A stretch of DNA of 64,000 nucleotides from Thermocoleostomius sinensis A174 (GTDB taxonomy: Bacteria > Cyanobacteriota > Cyanobacteriia > Elainellales > Elainellaceae). Numbering within the stretch: the first letter of the stretch is position 1; the number at the start of each line of letters is the position of its first letter. The stretch covers positions 2,829,026 to 2,893,025 of the forward strand of contig NZ_CP113797.1 in the NCBI RefSeq assembly GCF_026802175.1. Direction: 5' to 3'. The position numbers and the translations under genes were made by a program. This document shows positions 26,942 through 35,997 of the stretch, in pieces. Below the pieces are notes generated by a model. It made no database searches. It was not told the DNA's origin and worked only from the letters and a program-made list of their open reading frames with translations.

Positions 26942-28681
26942 GTGTCTCAGCTGGCGATCGCACCTCCATCGACCGTCTATTCGGCACTTCACTGTGTCAA
27001 CCCCGATTGTAGAGCCCCCTATCCTCAAAGCTGGGGCAACAAATTTTGCCAGTGCTGCGGCTCCTCGGTCATTCTCAATAACCGCTATTTGCCGCTTCAG
27101 CGCTTAGGTTCTGGTGGGTTTGCTGTCACCTACGTGGTTTATGATATGCAGCAACAACACGAGCGGGTGTTGAAGGTTCTAGGGGAAACCAGTGCCAAAG
27201 CCGTTGAGTTATTTGAACAAGAGGCGCGAGTGCTGTCCCAACTGCGCCATCCCGGCATTCCACAAGTAGACAACGACAGCCTGTTTACGTTGTCAGTGCG
27301 TCATCCCACTGATCGATCGTTGCCCTGCTTGGTGATGGAAAAGATTGATGGTCAAACTTTACAGGAATGCTTGAGCCAGTATCCTAAAGGATGCCCGGAA
27401 GCAACTGTCATCAACTGGTTTCATCAGGCGATCGACATTCTGCGGCAACTGCATCAACAGCAAATTATCCATCGCGATTTGAAACCGGCAAACTTCATGC
27501 TACGGCGTGAGTCTGGGCAACTAGTCGTAATTGATTTTGGTGGAGCCAAGGTCGATCCGCAGCAGTCTGTCGCCCAACGCAGTTCCACCCGACTGGTGTC
27601 TCCAGGATATAGTCCTCCCGAACAAGTCGCCGGCGGAGCCGTGTTGCCCGCTTCCGATTTTTATGCCTTGGGTCGCACATTGATTCATTTGCTTACGGGC
27701 CGCTATCCATCCGATCTTGAAGATCCGACCACAGGCGAACTGCGGTGGCGACGGTGTGCAGCAGTCAATCCCGCCTTGGCAGATTTACTCGATGATATGG
27801 TGCAGTTTGACGTGCGGCAACGGCCGGCCACTGCCGAGGTCATTCAAGCTCGTCTTTGGCAAATTACCCCTCCTCCTTCTATTCTGCAATCAACCCGGCA
27901 ATCGGGAGGACGGTCAACCAAAGGGAACTCCCTTCGCCGTCCAGTTCAAAACCTAGCCCGACTAGCGCAAGCCAAAGGCGGGATTCAACCGCCATCGAAT
28001 TCAAGCGGCAATCTTTCACTATCGCATTCTCTTGCAGATACAACTTGGAGTATGTTGCTCGCTGGCGTCGGTGGCGGCATTGGTACCATCGTTGGCTTCG
28101 ATCTAGCCTATCGATCGCCCACGCTACAGTTTTCGGTCTGGTTATGGCAGGTTAGCCGCCCCTTCAGCTTAGAGGCGTTAGTTCCTATGCAGTTGGGTTG
28201 CGAGTTGATGGTGTTTGGAGCCGCTGGACTAGGAACAGCGCTGGGGCTAACCATTGCCGGCGGGTTTGACCAACGCCGGCGCCCGGTTCAAGCTGGATTA
28301 ATGGGGGCGATCGGCTACATCAGCGGACTGCTGGGGTTACGACTGGCGGCCCTAGATGGGGTGTTGGTGGGGCTAATTGTTTTTGCCGAATTGGCCCCGG
28401 TGCTCCTAGTGCTAGGGTTAGGATTACCTACTCCGCGCTTACTGTACGCTGCTGTCGCTGGAATTGCTACTACGGGTGCATTGGTCAATCTGGCCGCCGC
28501 TAATCTAGGGTTCATGGTATCGTTCTGGCAATTTCTCTATCCGCCAACCCCTGGTATGGCGGCTGATGAGGCAAGTTGGTGGGGCTGTTTGATTGTGTTT
28601 AGCTTACTGGGAAGTTTATTAGCGGGGTGTTTGGGGCTAAGCCGATATGTCTTAGTGCCACTGTTTCGCTGGCTGCGATAG
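26942..28681 (+). CDS. Zinc-ribbon Ser/Thr protein kinase with membrane C-terminus (SpkB-like N-terminal architecture)
   Basis: 579-residue Hanks-type kinase starting at GTG 26942. The first 40 residues carry Cys18, Cys23, Cys36 and Cys39 (C-x4-C ... C-x2-C, plus Cys38), the short zinc-ribbon that precedes the kinase in cyanobacterial SpkB-like proteins. The kinase has a Gly loop GSGGFA at 55-60, Lys78, HRDLKPAN at 177-184 with catalytic Asp179, DFGGAK at 198-203 and SPGYSPPEQ. From about residue 365 onward there are five or six hydrophobic segments, so the kinase is anchored to a membrane. Substrates are unknown; the Cys cluster may sense metal or redox state. It converges with aroC. Confidence 0.9.
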   Translation: MSQLAIAPPSTVYSALHCVNPDCRAPYPQSWGNKFCQCCGSSVILNNRYLPLQRLGSGGFAVTYVVYDMQQQHERVLKVLGETSAKAVELFEQEARVLSQLRHPGIPQVDNDSLFTLSVRHPTDRSLPCLVMEKIDGQTLQECLSQYPKGCPEATVINWFHQAIDILRQLHQQQIIHRDLKPANFMLRRESGQLVVIDFGGAKVDPQQSVAQRSSTRLVSPGYSPPEQVAGGAVLPASDFYALGRTLIHLLTGRYPSDLEDPTTGELRWRRCAAVNPALADLLDDMVQFDVRQRPATAEVIQARLWQITPPPSILQSTRQSGGRSTKGNSLRRPVQNLARLAQAKGGIQPPSNSSGNLSLSHSLADTTWSMLLAGVGGGIGTIVGFDLAYRSPTLQFSVWLWQVSRPFSLEALVPMQLGCELMVFGAAGLGTALGLTIAGGFDQRRRPVQAGLMGAIGYISGLLGLRLAALDGVLVGLIVFAELAPVLLVLGLGLPTPRLLYAAVAGIATTGALVNLAAANLGFMVSFWQFLYPPTPGMAADEASWWGCLIVFSLLGSLLAGCLGLSRYVLVPLFRWLR

Positions 28682-28728
28682 TGGAAAATGGCTGGAAAAT
28701 GACTGAGTTATCCTCTACTGCTCAATCA

Positions 28729-29811
28729 TTACTTGCCACACTGCCCCCGCTGCCGCAACAGATGATCGCACAGCACGATCGCCATCATCGCTTCCACCAT
28801 TGGTACCGCGCGCGGCAACACACAGGGGTCGTGGCGTCCCTTGGCCGCTAAAACGGTCTCTGTGCCATCTGTTGTCACGGTGCGCTGTTCTTTACGAATG
28901 GTTGCAGTCGGCTTGAAAGCCACGCGAATAAGGATATTCTCGCTGTTGGAAATGCCGCCCTGCACACCGCCCGAACGATTGGTGACTGTGCGAATCTGTC
29001 CCTGTTCGTCGGTGTAGAACTCGTCGTTGTGTTCGCTACCCGTCAGCAGCGTTCCGGCAAATCCCGAGCCAATTTCAAAACCTTTACTGGCTGGTAGTGA
29101 CATCACACCCTTAGCTAAATCGGCTTCCAGTTTGTCAAACACGGGCATTCCCAGCCCAGCAGGTACACCCCGCGCCACACATTCCACGACCCCCCCGATC
29201 GAATCGCCTTGGCGGCCAATCTGCTCAATTAAATCAATCATGCGCTCGGCACAGTCGGCATCGGGGCAGCGGACGATATTACTTTCCACTTGTTCTAACG
29301 TGACCGTGTCTGGATTGACTGCGCCTTCGAGATCTTTAATGCGCTTGACATAGCCAATAATTTCGACACCTGCCTGCTTGAGGATTTTCTTGGCGATCGC
29401 GCCTGCTGCTACTCGTCCGATCGTTTCTCGAGCCGACGATCGCCCCCCACCCTGCCAATTACGAATCCCATATTTAGCGTCATAAGTAGCATCGGCATGA
29501 GACGGGCGATAGGTGTGTGCCATCTCGCTATAATCTTGCGGGCGAGTGTCTTTGTTGCGTACCAAAATGGCGATCGGTGTTCCCAAGGTTTTGCCTTCAA
29601 ACAGCCCAGAAAGGACCTCGCACTGATCAGCTTCTTTGCGTGGCGTCGTGATTTTGCTTTGTCCTGGACGGCGACGATCAAGTTCAAATTGAATCTCGTC
29701 GATCGAAATTTCTAATCGTGGCGGACAGCCATCAATAATGACGCCAACGCCCCCCCCATGCGATTCACCAAATGTGGTAATGCGAAACAGATGCCCAAAT
29801 GTGTTACCCAT
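28729..29811 (-). CDS. aroC: Chorismate synthase
   Basis: Last step of the shikimate pathway: EPSP to chorismate, needing reduced FMN. The 360-residue protein shows the three PROSITE-type regions: [17 protein letters not shown] near the start, [18 protein letters not shown] in the middle and [15 protein letters not shown] toward the end. Chorismate also feeds the isochorismate synthase encoded at 41.7 kb. The stop codon is 47 bases from that of the convergent kinase gene. Confidence 0.97.
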   Translation of the reverse strand: MGNTFGHLFRITTFGESHGGGVGVIIDGCPPRLEISIDEIQFELDRRRPGQSKITTPRKEADQCEVLSGLFEGKTLGTPIAILVRNKDTRPQDYSEMAHTYRPSHADATYDAKYGIRNWQGGGRSSARETIGRVAAGAIAKKILKQAGVEIIGYVKRIKDLEGAVNPDTVTLEQVESNIVRCPDADCAERMIDLIEQIGRQGDSIGGVVECVARGVPAGLGMPVFDKLEADLAKGVMSLPASKGFEIGSGFAGTLLTGSEHNDEFYTDEQGQIRTVTNRSGGVQGGISNSENILIRVAFKPTATIRKEQRTVTTDGTETVLAAKGRHDPCVLPRAVPMVEAMMAIVLCDHLLRQRGQCGK

Positions 29812-29970
29812 TAGCGGTTGCCTATCCTTCGGAATTTCGATTGTAGCTGAAAATGCGTCATGCTCCGGCTACAAGGCTCGATCGGGATTAATTCCCTGTG
29901 TTCTCAATGGGTCTGCGAGGCGATCGGCGCGTTGGCGTCCTTGCTCAATCTATTGTTTTGCCGCCGCTGC

Positions 29971-30023
29971 TTGCTCATCCCCTGTCAGCAGCAGGGTGCC
30001 TGCTGCTGACAGGGGATGAGCAA
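29971..30023. repeat. Perfect 25-bp inverted repeat with 3-base loop
   Basis: Bases 29971-29995 are exactly complementary to 29999-30023, with GTG between. There is no U-run on either side, so it does not look like an intrinsic terminator. A transcript from either strand would fold into a very stable stem; it could be an RNA processing site, a mobile hairpin element or a transcription barrier. Confidence 0.95.
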
Positions 30024-30325
30024 GGGCATTTGGAGGTCTGTATGATAGTCCAGTACAGTTTATCTACTTCAGTGTTTTATTGGCTCTGTGCTATTGATGT
30101 CCTCACACGGACTTGTATCCCCTGAAATTTGCTATTTCTAGACCTGGTAGTATTTCAAACCTAGTGACATCTCTTGATGCCCCCCTACAGTCCCCCTGAT
30201 GAAGGGGAACGACGACAGCCGAGGGGCTGGAAGCCACCTATCTGAAACGCTATCTCTAGACCTTAATTGACCTAGAGGTTTGAATGTTGAGACACCTGCA
30301 TCTCGAATACATGTGGCTATCGAAA

Positions 30326-30392
30326 ACAACTGAATACTGAAATACTTACAACTGAATACTGACATCTATTGCATCTACATCTATTGCATCTA
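30326..30392. repeat. Two short repeat pairs in the metallophosphoesterase leader
   Basis: ACAACTGAATACTGA occurs at 30326-30340 and 30348-30362; CATCTATTGCATCTA occurs in tandem at 30363-30377 and 30378-30392. Both pairs are exact. The ribosome-binding site AAGGAA follows directly at 30395. Confidence 0.9.
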
Positions 30393-30404
30393 CGAAGGAA
30401 TTCT

Positions 30405-31307
30405 ATGCGCTTTGTGATTCTTGGAGACTTGCATTATTCCGATTATCTGACTCCTGAGCAGGCAGCTGCTCGCGATCGGATCTTTACTCACTTTTTTCAG
30501 CAAGTGTTGGATCAACATCCAGATTTTGTGTTTGCGGTAGGAGATACCACCCATTGGGGAACGCTATCAGAAATGAGGGGATTAGAAGCGATCGTCAAAG
30601 CAACGCAATTACCGCTCATTCGAGTCACTGGAAATCATGATTGCTGTAGTGTAGACAAAGCTCTTTTAGCGCCTTTCTTTCTAGGCGGACGGCGGTCCCA
30701 ATCAGTCACAGACTTGTATACCAGCTTTGATGCAAGCAATGTCCGGTTTGTGTTGCTAGATACTGCTCGCAGCAAACATGATCCTGCTCCGGGTGGCTTT
30801 CTTTCACCTGCTCAATTGGATTGGTTAGAGCAACAGATTCTTACGTTTAACGAAACAGACTCTCTTCAGCATCTCGTGCTGTTAGGACACTATCCCTTGA
30901 CTAATACCACCCGTCGCAGCCATCGTGAGGTCATGAGTATTTTCAACAGCGATGCCGTGACACGGGTCTTTGCCCTACTTCAAGCCGGACTAGAGTCGCC
31001 CAAATCGGGGTATTACTTTTGTGGGCACAATCACACCCATAGCATTTATGAATCTCCAGATTTACCCTGGTTACACGTGCAAACCGCCGATCCACTAGAT
31101 TGCCGTAGCTTTCGTCTAGTGACGATCGATTGCACGGGTCTGGAAATTAAAACGATCGATTTTGATCTCAGTTCGCCCCATCTGCAAGCTGATTTTGAGA
31201 CTGCCAGAGATAATATTCCCTCTGGTTTTGCCCCTCAAAAATTTGCTGCCTCATATGGTGAAGCAACCGATCGCTATGTTCTACGTCGAGCCACTGTCTC
31301 CGTGTAG
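30405..31307 (+). CDS. Calcineurin-like metallophosphoesterase
   Basis: 300-residue binuclear-metal phosphoesterase. From ATG 30405, with AAGGAA five bases upstream, the five metal motifs are intact: GDLH (Asp8, His10), VGDTTHWG, TGNHD, LLGHYP and CGHNHTH. This is the layout of class III cyclic-nucleotide phosphodiesterase-like (CpdA/Icc) proteins, but also of other phosphoesterases, so the substrate cannot be named. No signal peptide is visible, so it should be cytosolic. If it acts on cyclic nucleotides, the cNMP-binding fusion protein at 21-23.7 kb would be a possible partner; that is inference only. Confidence 0.88.
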   Translation: MRFVILGDLHYSDYLTPEQAAARDRIFTHFFQQVLDQHPDFVFAVGDTTHWGTLSEMRGLEAIVKATQLPLIRVTGNHDCCSVDKALLAPFFLGGRRSQSVTDLYTSFDASNVRFVLLDTARSKHDPAPGGFLSPAQLDWLEQQILTFNETDSLQHLVLLGHYPLTNTTRRSHREVMSIFNSDAVTRVFALLQAGLESPKSGYYFCGHNHTHSIYESPDLPWLHVQTADPLDCRSFRLVTIDCTGLEIKTIDFDLSSPHLQADFETARDNIPSGFAPQKFAASYGEATDRYVLRRATVSV

Positions 31308-31341
31308 TCACTAAACGGCAGAAGGAGGGAATCAAATGTGA

Positions 31342-31405
31342 TCGTTACAGTTACCCATCACTCATCACTCATTACCCATTACCAGCGATCGATTACCAAT
31401 TACCG
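31342..31405. repeat. Short degenerate tandem repeats (ATTACC/ATCACTC type)
   Basis: Words of the form TTACC-CATCACTC-ATTACC recur several times with small changes between the phosphoesterase and bactofilin genes. Such heptamer-like low-complexity stretches are common in filamentous cyanobacteria. Confidence 0.6.
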
Positions 31406-31445
31406 TTTTCCTTCTGCCCTGCCCTTTCTTCTACCATTCTTCCTG

Positions 31446-31868
31446 CTACACTTCGCTAGAAACCGTAGACGCTTGCTCATCTCGCCCCATTAATTCTGGA
31501 TAGGTTGTCGGAGAAACTGGCAGCGCCTTCACGTCGGTTGTAGCGATGTGTCCCACATAAAATGCACCAGCTTCAATATCCAACGATTTGGCAGTAACAT
31601 CGCCTTCTAAGCGGGCTGTGCGACTGAGGGTCAATCGCCCTTCAGCAATGACTCGTGCCTTAATCACTCCATGCACAATGATGTTATTAGCCCGCAGTTC
31701 CAATCCTTCAATTAAGCCACTCTGAGAAATTTCCACATCCCCGCGTACATCCACATTGCCATGAACAATGCCATCAACTCGTAAGTTGCCTTCTACATTC
31801 ATATCGCCCCGAAACTCGCTAGTCGCACTCAGATAGGTCAACGAGTAGACTGGTTTGCGCTTAAACAT
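31446..31868 (-). CDS. Bactofilin-family polymer-forming cytoskeletal protein
   Basis: 140-residue protein of short beta repeats that assemble into filaments at the membrane without nucleotide. The core (residues about 15-110) shows the right-handed beta-helix rhythm: FRGDMNVEGNLRVDGIVHGN, VDVRGDVEISQSG, NNIIVHGVIKARVIAEGRLT. Short flexible ends flank it, as in bactofilins. It follows the M23 peptidase gene on the same strand by 98 bases; bactofilin plus LytM-type peptidase is a recurrent pair in other bacteria, where they shape the cell wall. Confidence 0.88.
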   Translation of the reverse strand: MFKRKPVYSLTYLSATSEFRGDMNVEGNLRVDGIVHGNVDVRGDVEISQSGLIEGLELRANNIIVHGVIKARVIAEGRLTLSRTARLEGDVTAKSLDIEAGAFYVGHIATTDVKALPVSPTTYPELMGRDEQASTVSSEV

Positions 31869-31966
31869 CTGCTTCTATTCCTTAGAGAGAATCCAGAGAG
31901 AATCCAAAGAAAATGGTTGAGTGAGTTCTTAAATAAACTCAGTTCAAGATAAATCCAACGAGTAGT

Positions 31967-33016
31967 CTAATCCAAGTATTTCTTGGGGTCTACTACCTGT
32001 CCGTTTCGGAAAACACTGTAGTGCAGATGCGGGCCACTAGAGCGCCCTGTATTTCCCAAATACCCAAGTACTTGATGCCGATCGATCCGCGCACCTGTAT
32101 TTACCTTGATTTCCGATAAGTGAGCATAAAGGGTTTCATAGCCATAGCCATGATCTACAATTATGTAGTTGCCAAACCCCGATTCCCATTCGGCCTTAGA
32201 TACCCTACCTGAGGCAGTGGCATAAACCGGAGATCCATAAGCCGCCACAAAGTCAATTCCTCTATGAAATTCATAACCCCAGCCAAAGGGATTAGGTCGT
32301 AGACCAAACAGCGAGGTAATTTCCGTATCGCTTGCCTGCAAAGGTACGCCCCTAGGTTTGGCTTCCTCTCGCACAAACATGGCTTGGAGGGCTGGTTCGA
32401 CTTCTCCCTGTAATTCTTCTACCAATTCTGGCAGTTTAGCTTTAGCAAGTTCCAATAGCTCTTCAGCAGCGATCGACCCACCTACCCCGCCTTGAATAGG
32501 GGCGATTTGACCATGCGCAGACTGCTGGCTCAAGTTGTCATCGGGTGGGCCTTGGCGTTCTCCACGCCAATCATTCCAATCATCGTTAAAAGCATCTTCG
32601 TCAGGTGCATTATTATCATCGAGTTGGTCTGAATCGATCGTGTCTAACTCTCCATCGAATGCTTCATCCACTACAGCATCGATGCGTGCACCTTTAGTGA
32701 GTTCCTTCGTGAGTTCATTTGGCATTACTTCAGAATTGGGGGTCTCAGACTGGTTCGCACGCTCTTGCAAGTTAGAAATAGAAGATTCCAGGGCCTCTAA
32801 CTGTTGGAGAATGCCAGCCGCTTCCTCAGTCAATTGCGAATTCCGTTGGGAAAGACGCAAATTTTCCCGCACAAACGATACCAGAAGGGCGCTAACTAAA
32901 ATAGCTGGCAAGCCTACACCCAAAATGATGGCGAAGGGGCGTAGTGAAAGGACGATCGGTTCTCGCCCTGTGCCTGCAATCCAGATAGTATAGCTCGTTG
33001 GTTTTCGACGATTCAT
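31967..33016 (-). CDS. Membrane-anchored M23 (LytM) peptidoglycan peptidase
   Basis: 349 residues from ATG 33016. The open frame continues upstream but would cross the psbA terminator, so that part is not used. Domains: short cytosolic N-terminus, one membrane anchor (about residues 23-47, FAIILGVGLPAILVSALLVS), a coiled-coil (LRLSQRNSQLTEEAAGILQQ), an acidic linker and a C-terminal LytM domain with HRGID, the HLSE segment and GPHLHY zinc/catalytic motifs. The motif residues are complete, so it can be an active endopeptidase. It is paired with a bactofilin gene. Confidence 0.9.
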   Translation of the reverse strand: MNRRKPTSYTIWIAGTGREPIVLSLRPFAIILGVGLPAILVSALLVSFVRENLRLSQRNSQLTEEAAGILQQLEALESSISNLQERANQSETPNSEVMPNELTKELTKGARIDAVVDEAFDGELDTIDSDQLDDNNAPDEDAFNDDWNDWRGERQGPPDDNLSQQSAHGQIAPIQGGVGGSIAAEELLELAKAKLPELVEELQGEVEPALQAMFVREEAKPRGVPLQASDTEITSLFGLRPNPFGWGYEFHRGIDFVAAYGSPVYATASGRVSKAEWESGFGNYIIVDHGYGYETLYAHLSEIKVNTGARIDRHQVLGYLGNTGRSSGPHLHYSVFRNGQVVDPKKYLD

Positions 33017-33091
33017 GAGTCGTTGTTCTTGATCCCCAAGAAAAGCACCGCAGAAGCAGCAATAACAGGTTAAGCATAGAACGGAAGCAAC

Positions 33092-33122
33092 AAAAAAGCG
33101 ATCCCCAGATGGAGATCGCTTT
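33092..33122 (-). terminator. Rho-independent terminator of psbA
   Basis: 9-bp inverted repeat (33095-33103 with 33114-33122) containing HIP1-like GCGATC, separated by 10 bases; on the minus strand the hairpin runs into six U residues. It starts 47 bases past the psbA stop codon. Confidence 0.85.
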
Positions 33123-33168
33123 AATTTATTCAACTAGAGATGCGGCTTTAACACCGCCAATTGGTCAA

Positions 33169-34251
33169 TTAACCATTAATTTGGGGAGCCGTCAAAGCGA
33201 CCGGAGTTGCTTCACCCGCCGCCAAGTCCAGCGGGAAGTTGTGCGCATTGCGCTCGTGCATCACTTCCATCCCCAAGTTCGCACGGTTGAGAATGTCCGC
33301 CCAAGTATTGACAACACGTCCTTGGCTATCCAACACCGACTGGTTGAAGTTGAACCCGTTCAGGTTGAACGCCATCGTGCTGATGCCCAACGCCGTGAAC
33401 CAGATACAAACAACGGGCCACGCACCCAAGAAGAAGTGCAAGCTCCGCGAGTTGTTGAAGCTGGCATACTGGAAAATCAACCGACCAAAGTACCCGTGCG
33501 CTGCCACGATGTTGTAGGTCTCTTCTTCCTGCCCAAACTTGTAGCCATAGTTCTGGCTCTCGTTCTCGGTCGTCTCACGCACCAGCGAGGAGGTCACCAA
33601 CGACCCGTGCATGGCGCTGAACAAGCTGCCGCCGAACACCCCAGCAACCCCCAGCATGTGGAACGGGTGCATCAGAATGTTGTGCTCAGCCTGGAACACG
33701 AACATGAAGTTGAACGTGCCGCTGATGCCCAATGGCATTCCATCCGAAAAGCTGCCTTGCCCGATCGGATAGATCAAGAACACGGAAGTAGCGGCTGCCA
33801 GCGGTGCAGAGTAAGCCACACAGATCCAGGGACGCATACCTAGGCGGTAGCTCAGTTCCCACTGACGACCCATGTAAGCAAAAATACCAATCAAGAAGTG
33901 GAACACTACCAACTGGTACGGTCCGCCGTTGTAGAGCCACTCGTCGAGAGAGGCTGCTTCCCAGATCGGATAGAGGTGAAGACCGATGGCGTTCGATGAC
34001 GGCACCACTGCACCAGAGATGATGTTGTTGCCGTAGATCAACGACCCTGCCACGGGTTCGCGGATGCCGTCGATGTCTACCGGAGGAGCGGCGACAAAGG
34101 CAATGATGTAGCAGATGGTGGCAGTTAGCAAGCAGGGGATCATTAGCACGCCAAACCAACCGATATAAAGACGATTGTCAGTGCTGGTGATCCAGTTGCA
34201 GAACCGCTCCCATGCATTGGCGCTTTCGCGACGTTGAAAGGTAGTGGTCAT
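33169..34251 (-). CDS. psbA: Photosystem II reaction centre protein D1
   Basis: 360-residue D1 precursor that binds the special-pair chlorophylls, QB and the Mn4Ca cluster. From ATG 34251 ([10 protein letters not shown]) all key ligands are present: Tyr161, Asp170, Glu189, His190, His198, Ser264, His332, Glu333, His337, Asp342 and Ala344, after which the C-terminal 16 residues are cleaved. Residue 130 is Gln (MGRQWEL), the form associated with the standard-light D1:1 type rather than the high-light Glu130 form. The gene stands alone with its own promoter and terminator. Other copies are expected elsewhere in the genome. Confidence 0.99.
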   Translation of the reverse strand: MTTTFQRRESANAWERFCNWITSTDNRLYIGWFGVLMIPCLLTATICYIIAFVAAPPVDIDGIREPVAGSLIYGNNIISGAVVPSSNAIGLHLYPIWEAASLDEWLYNGGPYQLVVFHFLIGIFAYMGRQWELSYRLGMRPWICVAYSAPLAAATSVFLIYPIGQGSFSDGMPLGISGTFNFMFVFQAEHNILMHPFHMLGVAGVFGGSLFSAMHGSLVTSSLVRETTENESQNYGYKFGQEEETYNIVAAHGYFGRLIFQYASFNNSRSLHFFLGAWPVVCIWFTALGISTMAFNLNGFNFNQSVLDSQGRVVNTWADILNRANLGMEVMHERNAHNFPLDLAAGEATPVALTAPQING

Positions 34252-34322
34252 AATGATTGCTTTCGTTACAAAACGATTAATGATTTGAGATGTATGTAGC
34301 AAGTTAAACCTTGCTTCTCATA

Positions 34323-34371
34323 AATATAGAAGCCCCCCTTCTTTTTTCCAATAATTAGTGACTTAATGTAA
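34323..34371 (-). promoter_or_regulatory. psbA promoter with HLR1-like site
   Basis: Read on the minus strand: TTGGAA at 34351-34346, a 17-base spacer and TATATT at 34328-34323, a good sigma-70-type pair about 72 bases before the start codon. Directly upstream, 34371-34355, lies TTACATTAAGTCACTAA, close to the HLR1 direct repeat bound by RpaB at light-responsive promoters; the first half fits well, the second has two mismatches. Confidence 0.6.
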
Positions 34372-34920
34372 TTTTTGTTCATTAAGTTGTGCAAAGCAGA
34401 TTTCTTTTTTGGCAAAATTTAACTGCCTGTTGATGGTTGACACTTCTAAAACAACCAAAATCAGCAGAATCTCAGGGATTGTGAGACTAGAAACTTGAAT
34501 TCACTCAGCCAAAAACTAATACACTTGCACCGTTTAATACTGATACAAAACGAAACAAAGTATGTTGTTCGGAAGATAATTCAACGCATCACCATGCAAA
34601 TATTAACAAAACTAAAATATCCTTAGTTTTTCTTAACTAAAAATACTTTTTAGTAACAAAAAAGAGCGATCGAACTTTAAGGTAGATTGCCTGTTTAACA
34701 GGAATCGACCTGCTTCTATTCGCCGATCGTTGATCAAGGAATTGACTGAAAGTACGTAGGTAAGCATTTTTGCCCTTCTGCTGATGTCACAACAAGTGTC
34801 AGCCTTGGTTGAAGTTTTATATCAAACCCAGGAGTCGCTCCTCATTCTCAGAATTGACTGCAAACAGCGCTAGAAGAAAAGGGGGGGTGAGCTTAAATTT
34901 TGCCTGTAAAACGAATGCAG
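34372..34920. other. Long AT-rich region between psbA and the hydrolase gene
   Basis: 549 bases, markedly AT-rich from 34372 to 34670. It could hold further psbA upstream regulation. Both flanking genes read toward lower coordinates, so the hydrolase gene ends here. I find no gene, tRNA or clear terminator; an open frame at 34817-35098 mostly overlaps the hydrolase gene and has no coding character. Confidence 0.5.
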
Positions 34921-35823
34921 CTAAAAGTGTAGTTGAGTCAAAGCCGCTTGCAGCAGCCCGATCGTCGTAGCTGGAGCTTCCAAGTGTGGTAAAACACCTA
35001 CATTGGGAATCGCCCAAAAAGCTTTGACAACGTCTGAATTTAAGCTGACCAACCGCCGTCCTAGCGAGGGACTGCCGAATCGCGATCGATCGCCCCAAGT
35101 GATGAATGTGGGAACTTGCAACTGTGGCATAAATTGCCCTAAATCAAAGCAAAGATTGCCCTTTAATGATGCCAGTGCCGCATATTCTGCGTTGAATTGT
35201 TGCGCCGAGGCGAGATAGGCAGACACCATTTCTTGGGTGAGGCGCGCTCGATCGGCAAACAAAAAATTCTCTAAAAAGTTACGCACCGCGAATTCATTGG
35301 CGGCTCCCAAGGTGTAGAGCAGGCGATCGATCCCAGGAGTTCCAGCTAGTTGGGCTGCAATGCCACGACTGTAATCGGCTCCAGGCTCCCCATAGCCCGA
35401 TGGACAAACGAGAAACAACCCTGCGATTAAATCAGGGCGTTGAATCGCTAGACGAACCATGATTCCAGCCGTCAACGATGAGGCCGCCACTACTGCTGGA
35501 GCAGCTAAAGTCTCTAAAAACTCCCGCAGCATGGTGAAGTAATCATCGATGAAATAGTCACGGGCTGGGTGAGTAGATTGCCCCCAACCAATTAAATCGG
35601 GTGCTACAACTCGATAAGAACTGGCAAACGCTGGATAGACTTTAGACCATTCATAGGCAGACGAGCCACCCCCCAAACTATGCAGAAACACGATCGGCGG
35701 TAAATGTTGTCCGTCCCCAGCAACTAGCCGCCATGGGGCCGCCACAGGCGTATAGTAAGCCATGACTCCCAAGGAGGTATTGCAAACCTGTTGTCCAAAC
35801 CCATAGGGTTGAAATTGCAGCAT
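34921..35823 (-). CDS. Alpha/beta hydrolase
   Basis: 300-residue alpha/beta-hydrolase fold protein. The oxyanion region reads VFLHSLGGGSSAYEW, the strand-4 motif is VVAPDLIGWGQS, the nucleophile elbow is AASSLTAG (Ser116 by alignment with the usual GxSxG, with unusual flanking residues), the acid is Asp in TWGDRSRFG and the base His in VLPHLEAP. The triad is therefore complete. No signal peptide. The cyanobacterial family it resembles is often annotated as haloalkane dehalogenase- or esterase-like without biochemical proof; the substrate is unknown. Confidence 0.85.
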   Translation of the reverse strand: MLQFQPYGFGQQVCNTSLGVMAYYTPVAAPWRLVAGDGQHLPPIVFLHSLGGGSSAYEWSKVYPAFASSYRVVAPDLIGWGQSTHPARDYFIDDYFTMLREFLETLAAPAVVAASSLTAGIMVRLAIQRPDLIAGLFLVCPSGYGEPGADYSRGIAAQLAGTPGIDRLLYTLGAANEFAVRNFLENFLFADRARLTQEMVSAYLASAQQFNAEYAALASLKGNLCFDLGQFMPQLQVPTFITWGDRSRFGSPSLGRRLVSLNSDVVKAFWAIPNVGVLPHLEAPATTIGLLQAALTQLHF

Positions 35824-35997
35824 TTTGAAAGGCTTAAAACATTGAGTGCTATCTATTAGCCTAGCGTTCCAGTTACAAACGAAGGTGGCATAGCGATTTG
35901 AGTTTTTTCAACGCCAAAGGCTCAATTCAACTCAATGCTCCTAGGTTTAACCTCTTTATCTTTAATTCTTTCTTTTTTAGTCTCCTCCCTCACCTCT

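Larger units (their letters stand above)
29812..30404. other. 593-bp intergenic region with a large hairpin and several repeats
   Basis: Lies between divergent aroC and the metallophosphoesterase gene. It contains the perfect 25-bp hairpin at 29971-30023, a G/C-run dispersed element near 30176-30232 (CCCCCCTACAGTCCCCCTGA), a 15-bp unit repeated 22 bases apart (30326-30340 and 30348-30362) and a 15-bp tandem duplication (30363-30392). Short open frames across it have no coding character. Confidence 0.6.

Noticed and set aside
29898-30125. 75-codon open frame across the large hairpin
   Set aside because: Composition is not coding-like, it spans both arms of a perfect inverted repeat and has no ribosome-binding site.
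33109-33843. 244-codon open frame antisense to psbA
   Set aside because: It mirrors the highly constrained psbA codons; its protein has low-complexity Arg/His/Val composition and no domain.
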